Shown piece by piece: positions 7,993 to 16,226 of a stretch of DNA of 64,000 nt. How positions within the stretch are numbered: the first letter of the stretch is position 1; each line of letters opens with the position of its first letter. The notes below the pieces were generated by a model that saw nothing but the letters and a program-made list of their open reading frames with translations, made no database searches and was not told the origin of the DNA. Origin of the DNA: Propionivibrio sp. (GTDB lineage: Bacteria > Pseudomonadota > Gammaproteobacteria > Burkholderiales > Rhodocyclaceae); assembly GCA_016705685.1 (NCBI GenBank), contig JADJLB010000010.1, positions 712,501-776,500 of the forward strand, written 5' to 3'. Made by a program: the position numbers and the translations under genes.

Positions 7993-8123
7993 TAGACCGA
8001 ACTCAAGCGCCGCCGCCGATGGCCGTTCCAAGGTCCGCACGGGATACGCGGCCAAGCCGGAAAACCGGCACGGTGATGCACATGGTGCAGCGGAAGACCC
8101 TGCTTCTGAAGTTTTGATTCTTG

Positions 8124-8139
8124 TGTGCGCAAACGTACA
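8124..8139. promoter_or_regulatory. candidate operator, copy 2 of the stress-islet palindrome
   Basis: TGTGCG-CAAA-CGTACA is a full match to TGTRCG-N4-CGYACA. It is 99 bases upstream of the start codon of the 24-residue membrane peptide (8238) and lies in the opposite orientation to the other two copies. Confidence 0.5.
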
Positions 8140-8237
8140 GAGCTTACGGCCTGAGGCGAGTAGGGTAGGAGCCAGTGACTTTGAATCGCCGTTATTTGCG
8201 CGACACGGTCACTTAACCCATAGCGGAAGGAAATTGC

Positions 8238-8312
8238 ATGAACAGCATCATCTACCTCGTCGGCCTGGTCGTCATCGTCATGTTTGTCTTGTCGTTTCTT
8301 GGGCTTCGATAA
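8238..8312 (+). CDS. 24-residue single-helix membrane peptide
   Basis: An ATG at 8238 preceded by GGAAGG opens a 24-codon frame, MNSIIYLVGLVVIVMFVLSF followed by LGLR and a TAA. Nearly the whole peptide is one hydrophobic helix ending in a Leu-Gly-Leu-Arg anchor. I recall similar tiny peptides near stress genes in betaproteobacteria but cannot name a function. The clean start, its Shine-Dalgarno and the upstream palindrome favour a real gene. Confidence 0.6.
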   Translation: MNSIIYLVGLVVIVMFVLSFLGLR

Positions 8313-8432
8313 GCGGTCGACTTGTCAAGCTATTTGGCTGGAAGGGGCCATTGTCATATCAAAAGGAATCGACTGCATCGATACGACGACTGCAGCACCA
8401 TTCTAACGTCGCGCACTTGCTAGGTTTAGCTG

Positions 8433-8453
8433 CGCGCGACAACCGGTCGCGCG
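8433..8453. terminator. GC-rich hairpin between convergent genes
   Basis: CGCGCGAC and GTCGCGCG form a perfect 8-bp stem with a 5-base loop, followed on the plus strand by GTTT. It lies between the 24-residue peptide gene and the convergent lipoprotein gene. The T-run is short, so termination is plausible but not certain. Confidence 0.45.
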
Positions 8454-8464
8454 TTTGCGGCAGC

Positions 8465-8659
8465 CTATTTCTTGTCGCCCTTGGCAGCGTCCTGAATCGC
8501 TTCACCGGCCTTCTCGATCTGCTGCCCAACCTTTTCTGCCGCTTTGTCCATTTCCTTGCCGGCCTTCTCTGCCGGGCCTTCCTGCTTCTGGCAACCGGGT
8601 AGTGCGATGAGCAGTGCGCTTACGAACAAGGCTGTGCTGACGATTTTTCCGAGTTTCAT
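8465..8659 (-). CDS. small stress-associated lipoprotein
   Basis: 64 residues from the ATG at 8659, chosen for its AGGAGAAATTTGAG Shine-Dalgarno. The in-frame codon at 8692 is less well placed. The signal sequence MKLGKIVSTALFVSALLIALPGC has a lipobox L-P-G-C (Cys23). The mature part is a charged amphipathic helix with repeated KAG/KAAEK units (EKAGKEMDKAAEKVGQQIEK), reminiscent of apolipoprotein-like or entericidin-type helices. No defined family is recognised. It lies within the stress islet. Confidence 0.75.
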   Translation of the reverse strand: MKLGKIVSTALFVSALLIALPGCQKQEGPAEKAGKEMDKAAEKVGQQIEKAGEAIQDAAKGDKK

Positions 8660-8810
8660 CTCAAATTTCTCCTGGTAATCCTGGTAATTCAATTGACCCG
8701 CAGCGGAAGTGACCGTGAGGGTCGCGTCGACTGCGGGATCAAAGCACCGAATGGGCGTGGTGCACCTGCCGGGGCAGCCTGGCGCGCCGCCCCGTGTATC
8801 ATGCTTCGCA

Positions 8811-9026
8811 TCATTTGCCGACTTCGTGACCGATCACGCCGCCGACAGCGGCGCCGCCGACGGTTCCGATCGCGCTGCCGCCCGTAAGAACTGCTCCTCC
8901 GACGGCGCCTACACCGGCACCGATGGCGGTGCTCTTGTCCTGCGACGACATGTCCGCACAAGCACTAAGGCCGAACAGCACTGCTGCGGCGAGTGCGGTG
9001 AAAGTAAATCTCTGATTCGTTTTCAT
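8811..9026 (-). CDS. glycine-zipper lipoprotein (OsmB-like)
   Basis: 71 residues. The signal MKTNQRFTFTALAAAVLFGL ends in a lipobox L-S-A-C (Cys23). A glycine-zipper helix follows with regularly spaced small residues (AIGAGVGAVGGAVLTGG, then GTVGGAAVGGVIGHEVG). Such proteins insert in or span the outer membrane and are usually osmotically or stationary-phase induced. A GAGGTAAGCCC Shine-Dalgarno precedes the ATG. Copy 3 of the shared palindrome lies about 145 bases upstream. Confidence 0.85.
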   Translation of the reverse strand: MKTNQRFTFTALAAAVLFGLSACADMSSQDKSTAIGAGVGAVGGAVLTGGSAIGTVGGAAVGGVIGHEVGK

Positions 9027-9170
9027 GGGCTTACCTCATTGTCAAACATTGTGTTTCGGATATTTCATGCCTGGCCGACCACGGCTGACGATTTGTCGAA
9101 GCGCATCTTCGCTCGATCCCCGCTTCCTGCCATGAGCTCGTACAGCGTGCATCGATCGCCCGGTTGTGTC

Positions 9171-9186
9171 TGTACGCTACTGCACA
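9171..9186. promoter_or_regulatory. candidate operator, copy 3 of the stress-islet palindrome
   Basis: TGTACG-CTAC-TGCACA matches TGTRCG-N4-CGYACA at 11 of 12 fixed positions and shares flanks with copy 1. It sits between the Gly-zipper lipoprotein gene (minus strand) and the first Crp/Fnr-type regulator (start 9288, plus strand), so it could serve either or both. Confidence 0.5.
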
Positions 9187-9287
9187 TAGCCAATGCGAGA
9201 CGTGTATAGTCAACACACATCTCGCTCCGCCGTTGCCACTGCATCGACGTGGTTGTCCGATCGCTGCTGAAGCGTGTGAGTATTGCC

Positions 9288-10025
9288 ATGCCCTCGCTCC
9301 CTCGTAATCCCGCCCCGCACAATCCGCGCCAGAACCACCTGCTCGCCGCCCTGCCGGCGGACGAATATGCGCGCCTCCTTCCCAGTCTGGAATTGGTCCC
9401 GATGCCGCTCGCCGAGGCGCTCTACGAGTCTGGCATGCAGATGCGCCATGTCTATTTTCCCACCACTTCGATCGTGTCCCTGCTTTATGTCATGGAGGAC
9501 GGCTCATCGGCTGAAATCGCTGTGGTCGGCAACGAGGGAATCGTCGGCGTGTCGCTCTTCATGGGCGGCGAAAGCACGTCGAGCCGGGCGGTTGTGCAAA
9601 GCGCTGGCCACGCGTATCGCTTGAAGGACCAGCTGCTGAAGGATGAGTTCTATCGCGCCGGCCCGATGCAGCGTCTGTTGCTGCGTTACACCCAGGCCCT
9701 TCTGACGCAGATGGCGCAGACGGCGGTGTGCAACCGCCACCATTCGCTCGACCAGCAGCTGTGCCGCTGGCTGCTGCTCTCCCTCGACCGCCTGGTTTCA
9801 AACGAACTGGTCATGACGCAGGAACTGATCGCCAACATGCTCGGCGTGCGCCGCGAGGGTGTTACCGAGGCCGCCGGCAATTTGCAGCGGGCCGGCTTGA
9901 TCTCGTATCAGCGCGGGCACATCGTCGTACTCGACCGGGCGGGTCTGGAGGCGCGCTGCTGCGAGTGTTACGCGGTGGTCAAGAAGGAGTTCGAGCGCTT
10001 GCTCCCGAAGGCGATTACCCGGTAA
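9288..10025 (+). CDS. Crp/Fnr family transcriptional regulator (first of a tandem pair)
   Basis: 245 residues from the ATG at 9288. The N-terminal beta-roll (about 20-140) contains MRHVYFPTTSIVSLLYVMED and AEIAVVGNEGIVGVSLFMGG. It lacks the acidic/arginine cAMP pocket pattern of Crp and the cysteines of Fnr, so the ligand is unknown. A helix-turn-helix of the HTH_Crp type occupies about 165-235, with LIANMLGVRREGVTEAAGNL as the recognition region. The weak start context is ACGCTGCTGAAGCGTG. The neighbour at 10252 is a paralogue, and the palindrome at 9171 lies 102 bases upstream. Confidence 0.88.
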   Translation: MPSLPRNPAPHNPRQNHLLAALPADEYARLLPSLELVPMPLAEALYESGMQMRHVYFPTTSIVSLLYVMEDGSSAEIAVVGNEGIVGVSLFMGGESTSSRAVVQSAGHAYRLKDQLLKDEFYRAGPMQRLLLRYTQALLTQMAQTAVCNRHHSLDQQLCRWLLLSLDRLVSNELVMTQELIANMLGVRREGVTEAAGNLQRAGLISYQRGHIVVLDRAGLEARCCECYAVVKKEFERLLPKAITR

Positions 10026-10251
10026 GCCACAGGATCGAGTGCCGTCGCCATGGGTGCCCTGGTGTTGCACGCGCACGTGGCAGCACCGTTATGTGCGCTA
10101 CCGCCCGGACAGTCGCCAAGTTTCAATCCATGCTATGCGCCATGAACTACTCGTTCGGGCGAAGCTCTTCTCTGTTGCTCGGCATCCGACACCCGGTTAG
10201 CACTACCGCCTTTCCGGTTACCGGTTTCTTCTTTGCATCGCGAAGGGCAAC

Positions 10252-10959
10252 GTGCCAATCACCAAGTCTGCCGCGGCCACCAATCGCCTGATCGAGGCTC
10301 TGCCGCGCAAATATCGTCAGCGTTTTCTGGCGACCTGTAAGCCGGTCGAACTGACATTTGCCGAGGTTCTGGCCGAACCCGGCGAGCGCATTCGCCACGT
10401 TTTCTTTCCCACCACGAGCTGCATTTCCCTGGTAACGCCGATCGACGGTTGTGCCAGCCTGGAGGTAGGTCTGGTCGGCGACGAAGGCATGCTGGGGATC
10501 TCACTCATCCTCGGGGTGGGGATTTCGCCACTCAGCGCCCTGGTACAGGGTGAAGGCTTTGCGCTGCGAATGGACACGGTGCTGTTTCGTCGCGAACTTG
10601 GACTCAGTCCCGCATTGCAAGGGATGCTCAAGCGCTACCTCCATGTGGTGATGGGCCAACTCGCACAATCAACCGCCTGCACCCGTTTTCATGTCGTCGA
10701 AGCGCGTCTCGCCCGCTGCCTCTTGATGACGCAGGACCGGACTCACTCGGACGCATTTCATGGCACGCACGAATTCCTGGCCTCCATGCTGGGAGTGCGT
10801 CGGGTCGGAGTGACCAAGGCCGCCACTTCACTGCGAAATCGCAAACTGATCAGCTATCATCGCGGCAATATCAAGATTCTCGACCGCAGCGGACTTGAAG
10901 CTGCTTCCTGCGGGTGCTACGAAGCCGATAACGCCACTTATATCCGAGGGATGGGCTAG
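10252..10959 (+). CDS. Crp/Fnr family transcriptional regulator (second of a tandem pair)
   Basis: 235 residues starting at GTG 10252 with an AAGGGCAAC Shine-Dalgarno. It has the same architecture as the preceding gene: IRHVFFPTTSCISLVTPIDG and VGLVGDEGMLGISLILGVGI in the cyclic-nucleotide-binding-like domain, and FLASMLGVRRVGVTKAATSL in the winged helix. The two proteins align through both domains but differ along their whole length, so this is an old duplication. A degenerate TGTGCG-CTAC-CG half site lies about 160 bases upstream. The C-terminal CGCYEADN carries cysteines like the CCECYAVV of its neighbour. Confidence 0.87.
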   Translation: MPITKSAAATNRLIEALPRKYRQRFLATCKPVELTFAEVLAEPGERIRHVFFPTTSCISLVTPIDGCASLEVGLVGDEGMLGISLILGVGISPLSALVQGEGFALRMDTVLFRRELGLSPALQGMLKRYLHVVMGQLAQSTACTRFHVVEARLARCLLMTQDRTHSDAFHGTHEFLASMLGVRRVGVTKAATSLRNRKLISYHRGNIKILDRSGLEAASCGCYEADNATYIRGMG

Positions 10960-11313
10960 CGAAGTTATCGGGTCGATGCCGCATATCGCCTCAAAAGAAA
11001 CACGCGGCGGGCGTGTTGTGGCAAGGTGAAATGCGTTGCTGTAGAAATCTGAAATGGCATCGGTTGAGATTCGCGTGCGATCAAGCGCTAACGGCCATGA
11101 AGAACTTGCGCATCCGTGCCAGCACGAACGCAATTGCCAAGTGACTCGCATCGTGAAACCTTCGACAATGCCAATTAACCATCATATTGCGTGGTGATAT
11201 AACGAAAGGCAGCGCCAAGATGACAGAATCGCAACATCGGCCAATACTGTTCAGGTTTATTCTTCCTCACGAGCCGTCATCGTGTTTTCGGTTCCGGAGC
11301 GCCGGAAAATAGC
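10960..11313. other. 354-base intergenic region before the FixJ-like regulator
   Basis: No reading frame with family resemblance, RNA gene or clear terminator is visible. An A/T-rich patch around 11165-11210 is the likeliest promoter zone for the response regulator that starts at 11314. Confidence 0.5.
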
Positions 11314-11931
11314 GTGGCCGAGGAGGACACCGTTTTTGTGATCGATGACGACCCCGCCATTCGGGACCTTGTGGCGTGTTTGCTTGAAGATGAAAAGATC
11401 GAAGTCGAATGTTTCGCTAGTGGAGAAGCCTTTCTGAAGGTGTGCCGCTGGTTGCCACGCAGTTGCGCCATCGTCGATATGAGCCTGCCCGGATTCGACG
11501 GTTTGCAGCTGCAGGCCGAACTAACGAAGCGCGGCATATTGCTGCCAATCATCTTCCTCACCGGTTACGGCGACATTCCCCTGAGTGTTCGCGCCATCAA
11601 GGCCGGGGCAGTCGATTTCCTCAGCAAGCCGGTCACCAGCGCCGTACTCCTGGCCAGCGTGCAGGCCGCCCTGATTGAAAGCGAAAGACTGAGCCAGCAC
11701 TCCAACAAGACGCATGCCGCCATTGCGCTCGTGGCCAATCTGACCGGACGTGAGCGCGAAGTGCTGCGGCTGGCGGTTGAGGGTCTGACAAACAAAGAAA
11801 TCGCGAGGGAACTTAAGATCAGCCATCGCACCGTGGAAGTCCACAAGACGCGAATCAAGCAAAAAACCGGAGCAGCGACCTTGCTTGAACTGGCGCGTTT
11901 GTACGATTCATCTTCCGAGCCAGGTAATTGA
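11314..11931 (+). CDS. FixJ/NarL-type response regulator, orphan
   Basis: 205 residues from a GTG at 11314. The receiver domain (about 5-120) has the acidic pocket IDDD (Asp11-13), phospho-acceptor Asp55 in AIVDMSLPG, Thr83 and Lys105 in DFLSKPV. A LuxR-type helix-turn-helix spans about 140-200: LTGREREVLRLAVEGLTNKE then SHRTVEVHKTRIKQK. All phosphorylation residues are present. No histidine kinase is adjacent, so the partner is elsewhere. It runs towards ahpF, with only 26 bases between the two stop codons. Confidence 0.88.
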   Translation: MAEEDTVFVIDDDPAIRDLVACLLEDEKIEVECFASGEAFLKVCRWLPRSCAIVDMSLPGFDGLQLQAELTKRGILLPIIFLTGYGDIPLSVRAIKAGAVDFLSKPVTSAVLLASVQAALIESERLSQHSNKTHAAIALVANLTGREREVLRLAVEGLTNKEIARELKISHRTVEVHKTRIKQKTGAATLLELARLYDSSSEPGN

Positions 11932-11957
11932 CAGACCCTGTTGCCGTTTCCGATCGA

Positions 11958-13529
11958 TCAAGCCGGCGCCGAGCTGCGAATCAGGTGATCGAAAGCGCCA
12001 AGAGCCGCCTTGGCGCCTTCACCCATGGCGATGATGATCTGCTTGAACGGTACCGTCGTACAGTCGCCGGCGGCGAAGACGCCGGGCAGCGAAGTCTGGC
12101 CCCGCGCGTCGACCTCGACTTCGCCATGTGCTGATAATCCAATTGTCCCCTTGAGCCAATCGGTATTGGGCAACAGACCAATCTGCACGAAGATGCCTTC
12201 GAGCGGAATGGTGTGAACTGCGGTGTGAGCTTCATCGTTCGTCCTGTCCTTATAGATCAGACCATTGACTTTTTCACCATCGCCGATCGCTTCGGTGGTT
12301 AGTGCGCTGGTGATGACGGTTACGTTGGGCAGGCTGAAGAGCTTTTTCTGCAGCACGGCGTCGGCGCGCAGCGCCTTGTCGAATTCGAGCAGAGTGACGT
12401 GGGCGACGACACCGGCCAGATCAATCGCCGCCTCGACGCCCGAGTTGCCGCCGCCGATCACCGCCACGCGCTTGCCTTTGAACAGCGGGCCGTCGCAATG
12501 CGGACAATAGGCCACGCCGCGACCGCGATATTCCTTTTCGCCCGGAACGTTCATTTCACGCCAGTGCGCGCCGGTGGAGATGATCACCGATTTGCTTTTC
12601 AGTGTCGCGCCGCTGGCCAGCCGAACTTCGGTGAGGCCGTTCGCACCCGGAACCAGCGCCTCGGCACGTTGCAGATTCATGATGTCGACGTCGTATTCGC
12701 GCACGTGCTGTTCCAACCCGGCAGAAAGCTTCGGGCCGTCGGTTTCCTTGACCGAGATGAAATTTTCGATAGCCAGCGTATCGAGCACTTGCCCGCCGAA
12801 GCGCTCGGCGACAACGCCCGTGCGTACGCCCTTGCGCGCCGCGTAGATGGCGGCTGCCGCGCCGGCCGGGCCGCCACCGACGATCAGCACATCGAAGGCC
12901 TCCTTGGCGGCAAGTTTTTCCGCTTCGCGCGCAACGGCGCCGGTATCGATCTTGGCGATGATCTCCTCAAGCGTCATGCGTCCTTGCCCGAAAGCTTCAC
13001 CATTCAGATAGACCGTCGGCACGGCCATGATCTTCCGCTCGTTCACTTCGCTCTGAAACAGCGCACCGTCGATCATCGTGTGGCCGATGCCGGGATTGAG
13101 CACGGCCATCAGATTGAGCGCCTGAACCACGTCCGGGCAGTTGTGGCAGGATAACGAAATGAAGGTTTCGAAGCGGAAGTTGCCCGGAATGGCGCGAATC
13201 TGTTCGATCAACTCGGCTTCGACCTTGGGCGGGTGACCGCCGGTCTGCAGCAAGGCCAGCACCAGCGAAGTGAACTCATGGCCCAGCGGAATACCGGAGA
13301 AGACGATGCGTGCCGCTTCGCCGGGGCGAGTCACGGCAAACGAGGGCTTGCGTGAGTCGATGCCATCATTGCGTACGCTCACCTTGTCGGAAAGACTGGC
13401 GATGTCGTCCAGCATGGAACGCATCTCTTGCGCTTTGTCGCTGTCATCGAGCGTAGCGATCAGTTCGATGGGGTGCACAAGTCGCTCAAGATAGGCCTTG
13501 AGCTGGGCTTTGATGGTGGCGTCGAGCAT
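11958..13529 (-). CDS. ahpF: alkyl hydroperoxide reductase subunit F
   Basis: 523 residues from the ATG at 13529 (GGGAGAACAAAAA before it). Two thioredoxin-like folds form the N-terminal domain, with the active-site pair CHNC at Cys128/Cys131. It is followed by the FAD motif [17 protein letters not shown], the second redox pair CPHC (about 342-345) and the NADH motif [17 protein letters not shown]. AhpF passes electrons from NADH through FAD and both disulfides to AhpC, allowing peroxide reduction in the cytoplasm. ahpC lies 109 bases upstream on the same strand. The length and all redox centres are normal. Confidence 0.95.
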   Translation of the reverse strand: MLDATIKAQLKAYLERLVHPIELIATLDDSDKAQEMRSMLDDIASLSDKVSVRNDGIDSRKPSFAVTRPGEAARIVFSGIPLGHEFTSLVLALLQTGGHPPKVEAELIEQIRAIPGNFRFETFISLSCHNCPDVVQALNLMAVLNPGIGHTMIDGALFQSEVNERKIMAVPTVYLNGEAFGQGRMTLEEIIAKIDTGAVAREAEKLAAKEAFDVLIVGGGPAGAAAAIYAARKGVRTGVVAERFGGQVLDTLAIENFISVKETDGPKLSAGLEQHVREYDVDIMNLQRAEALVPGANGLTEVRLASGATLKSKSVIISTGAHWREMNVPGEKEYRGRGVAYCPHCDGPLFKGKRVAVIGGGNSGVEAAIDLAGVVAHVTLLEFDKALRADAVLQKKLFSLPNVTVITSALTTEAIGDGEKVNGLIYKDRTNDEAHTAVHTIPLEGIFVQIGLLPNTDWLKGTIGLSAHGEVEVDARGQTSLPGVFAAGDCTTVPFKQIIIAMGEGAKAALGAFDHLIRSSAPA

Positions 13530-13638
13530 TTTTTGTTCTCCCAATGGCAGTTAAATTGGCCACAACGTGCACAACGGACACAACGAAGAACAAGTCTTAG
13601 GTCGTGATCGCTGTGTCGTTGTGGCTAAACATGGCTCC

Positions 13639-14205
13639 TTAAATCTTTCCGACCAGATCGAGCGATGGAGACAACGTGGCCTCACCCGGCGTCCACTTAG
13701 CCGGGCAGACTTCGCCCGGATGTGTGGCGACATACTGAGCCGCCTGAATCTTCCTCTTCAGTTCCTTGGCGTCGCGCCCGATTCCCAGATCGTGAATTTC
13801 GCAGACCTTGATTACGCCTTCGGGGTTGATGACAAAGGTGCCGCGTAAGGCTAGGCCTTCCTCCTCAATCATCACGCCGAAGTTGCGGGTAATCGCGCCG
13901 GTCGGATCGCCAATCATCGGATAGCGGATCTTCTTGATCGTCTCCGACGCGTCGTGCCAGGCCTTGTGCGTGAAATGAGTGTCGGTCGATACCGAATACA
14001 CCTCGACGCCCATCTTCTGAAAATCGGCGTATTCGTCGGCAACATCGCCCAGTTCGGTCGGGCAAACGAAAGTGAAGTCAGCAGGGTAAAAGAATACGAC
14101 TGACCACTTGCCGCGCAGGTCGGCATCGGACACCGGGACGAATTTTCCGTTGTGGTAAGCGGTGGCCTTGAAGGGCAGGATTTCGGTATTGATCAGTGAT
14201 TTCAT
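13639..14205 (-). CDS. ahpC: alkyl hydroperoxide reductase subunit C (2-Cys peroxiredoxin)
   Basis: 188 residues with an AAGGAGTAACCAAG Shine-Dalgarno. The peroxidatic Cys48 sits in [17 protein letters not shown], and the resolving Cys lies in GEVCPAKW near the C-terminus (about 168). This is the AhpC/Prx1 subfamily of typical decameric 2-Cys peroxiredoxins that reduce H2O2, organic peroxides and peroxynitrite. It is transcribed ahead of its reductase ahpF, and an OxyR-type site is found at 14283-14319. Confidence 0.96.
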   Translation of the reverse strand: MKSLINTEILPFKATAYHNGKFVPVSDADLRGKWSVVFFYPADFTFVCPTELGDVADEYADFQKMGVEVYSVSTDTHFTHKAWHDASETIKKIRYPMIGDPTGAITRNFGVMIEEEGLALRGTFVINPEGVIKVCEIHDLGIGRDAKELKRKIQAAQYVATHPGEVCPAKWTPGEATLSPSLDLVGKI

Positions 14206-14282
14206 CTTGGTTACTCCTTATAAACAGCGGTTGGTAAAACAAGCTACGAGGCCATCGTAGGATCGTCGCAAAAATTAATCCA

Positions 14283-14319
14283 ATTGATTAGCAATATTGT
14301 TTTCATAGCTTTTACCTAT
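14283..14319. promoter_or_regulatory. OxyR binding site upstream of ahpC
   Basis: ATAGCTTTTACCTAT (14305-14319) matches the OxyR half-site ATAGnTnnnAnCTAT at every fixed base. Exactly seven bases away, ATTGATTAGCAATAT (14283-14297) matches a second half-site at 7 of 10 fixed bases. The ATAG-N7-spaced pair, 78 bases upstream of ahpC, is where OxyR is expected. The divergent ybiT gene begins 95 bases on the other side. Confidence 0.8.
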
Positions 14320-14413
14320 CGGTAGCGTACGCGCGGTCATTGACCCGTTCGCTTGCCGGAACGCTCAGGTACAATGACGGCCCTTCAAACCAATGACTTT
14401 CCGAGGTCTCTTA

Positions 14414-16036
14414 GTGCTCGTCGCCGCCAACATCACCATGCAATTCGGGGCCAAACCCCTGTTTGAAAACGTTTCGGTCAAGTTCGGCGAGGGTTACCGT
14501 TACGGCCTGATCGGTGCCAACGGTTCCGGAAAATCAACCTTCATGAAGATTCTCGACGGTGAACTGGAAGCCAGCGCCGGCAACGTCTCGAAGGATGCTC
14601 ACGAGCGCATGGCCTATCTGCGCCAGGACCAGTTTGCCTTCGAAGACCGCCGTGTGATTGACGTCGTCATGATGGGCCATCAGGAAATGTGGTCCTGCAT
14701 GCAGGAGAAGGACGCGATCTACGCCAATCCGGAAGCGACTGAGGCAGACTTCATGCACGCCGCCGAACTCGAAAGCCACTTTGCCGAGTACGACGGCTAT
14801 ACGGCCGAAGCACGCGCCGGCGAATTGTTGCTCGGTGTCGGCATTCCGTCGGCGCAACACTTTGGCCCGATGAGCGAGGTTGCGCCGGGCTGGAAGCTGC
14901 GCGTACTGCTCATTCAGGCCTTGTTCGCCGATCCCGACATCCTGCTGCTCGACGAGCCGACCAACAACCTCGACATCGCCACCATCCGCTGGCTGGAAAA
15001 TGTGCTCAACGAGCGCAACAGTACGATGATCATCATCTCGCACGACCGCCACTTCCTGAACCAGGTTTGCACTCACATGGCCGACCTGGACTATGGCAAG
15101 GTCACGGTATACCCGGGCAACTACGACGACTTCATGGAAGCGTCGTCGATGGCGCGTCAGCAGCAGAAGAATGCCAACGACCGGGCCAAGGAGCGCATCT
15201 CCGAACTGCAGGATTTCGTGCGTCGTTTTTCGGCCAACAAGTCCAAGGCCAAGCAGGCGACGTCACGTGTGAAGCTGATCGAAAAATTGAGACCGGAGGA
15301 CGTCAAACCCTCCTCGCGCCAGTATCCGTGGATTCGTTTCGATTTCGACGAAAAAGACAAACTGCACCGGCAGGCGGCGGAAGTCGAGAAACTTGCCTTT
15401 GCTTACGCGGGAAGTGAACGCAAGATTTTCAGCGGCTTCACGTTCACCCTCAATGCGGGCGACCGTGTTGCGGTGATCGGTGAAAACGGCGTCGGCAAAT
15501 CGACTTTTCTCAAGCTGATGATGGGCGAGCTGCAGCCGCAGTCCGGCAGCGTCAAGTGGACCGAAAAAGCGCGCCGCGGTTACTACGCGCAGGACCACGC
15601 CGACGATTTCAAGAGCGACTCCAGCCTCGTCGAATGGATCGCTGGTTATGCGCGCGCCAATGCCGCCGAGGGCGAGGATCTGGAAACGCTGATTCGCGGA
15701 ACGCTGGGGCGTCTGCTCTTTTCGGGTGACGAAGTACGCAAAGCCGTGAAAGTCATCTCGGGCGGCGAACAGGGGCGCATGATTTTCGGCAAACTGCTGC
15801 TGACGAAAAACAATGTGCTGGTCATGGACGAACCGACCAACCACCTGGATATGGAATCGATTGAATCGCTCAACACGGCGCTTGAGAAATTCAAGGGCAC
15901 CTTGCTGTTTGCCTCGCACGATCGCGAGTTTGTTTCGTCGCTGGCCACGCGAATTCTCGAGATTCGCATGGATGGCACCGTGGTCGACTATCACGGCAAC
16001 TATGAAGACTATCTCGCCAGCCAAGGCATCGACTGA
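14414..16036 (+). CDS. ybiT: ABC-F family ATPase YbiT-like
   Basis: 540 residues from GTG 14414. I chose this over the in-frame codon at 14393 because it gives [20 protein letters not shown], aligning with the start of E. coli YbiT. Two ABC domains are seen, with Walker [14 protein letters not shown] and [14 protein letters not shown], signature-region segments [17 protein letters not shown] and [15 protein letters not shown], and Walker [14 protein letters not shown] and [12 protein letters not shown]. The linker has the basic ABC-F P-site-type helix. There is no membrane segment. ABC-F proteins bind the ribosomal E site and influence translation. The first signature, PGWK, is degenerate, as is usual in YbiT. 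Confidence 0.92.
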   Translation: MLVAANITMQFGAKPLFENVSVKFGEGYRYGLIGANGSGKSTFMKILDGELEASAGNVSKDAHERMAYLRQDQFAFEDRRVIDVVMMGHQEMWSCMQEKDAIYANPEATEADFMHAAELESHFAEYDGYTAEARAGELLLGVGIPSAQHFGPMSEVAPGWKLRVLLIQALFADPDILLLDEPTNNLDIATIRWLENVLNERNSTMIIISHDRHFLNQVCTHMADLDYGKVTVYPGNYDDFMEASSMARQQQKNANDRAKERISELQDFVRRFSANKSKAKQATSRVKLIEKLRPEDVKPSSRQYPWIRFDFDEKDKLHRQAAEVEKLAFAYAGSERKIFSGFTFTLNAGDRVAVIGENGVGKSTFLKLMMGELQPQSGSVKWTEKARRGYYAQDHADDFKSDSSLVEWIAGYARANAAEGEDLETLIRGTLGRLLFSGDEVRKAVKVISGGEQGRMIFGKLLLTKNNVLVMDEPTNHLDMESIESLNTALEKFKGTLLFASHDREFVSSLATRILEIRMDGTVVDYHGNYEDYLASQGID

Positions 16037-16226
16037 GAAGGGCCGATCGGTTTGGGATTCATGGACTGCGCAATAAACGACTTGGCATCGAATGCTGGCT
16101 ACGTCTGACGGGAAAGCCACACGCCGCGCTAATTCTCTCCTAACTCTTGTTTGCTAAGGTCCATACTTCGAACCAGATTGCCTCCGATCCCTTCGCACTC
16201 AAGACAACGATTATTGGAGCACCCTT

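Larger units (their letters stand above)
7785..8237. other. 453-base gene-free region upstream of CsbD and of a tiny membrane peptide
   Basis: No frame here reads like a protein. The ORFs that cross it are arginine-rich shadows. It separates the divergently read CsbD gene and the 24-residue peptide gene, and holds two copies of the shared palindrome (7977-7992 and 8124-8139), so it is probably a bidirectional regulatory region. Confidence 0.6.

Noticed and set aside
10092-10107. Possible fourth copy of the TGTRCG-N4-CGYACA palindrome before the second Crp-type gene
   Set aside because: Only one half-site and two bases of the other fit; too degenerate to list.
15263-16120. 285-residue minus-strand ORF antisense to ybiT
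   Set aside because: It is a mirror of the ABC-F coding sequence caused by high G+C; the ybiT frame carries all Walker motifs.
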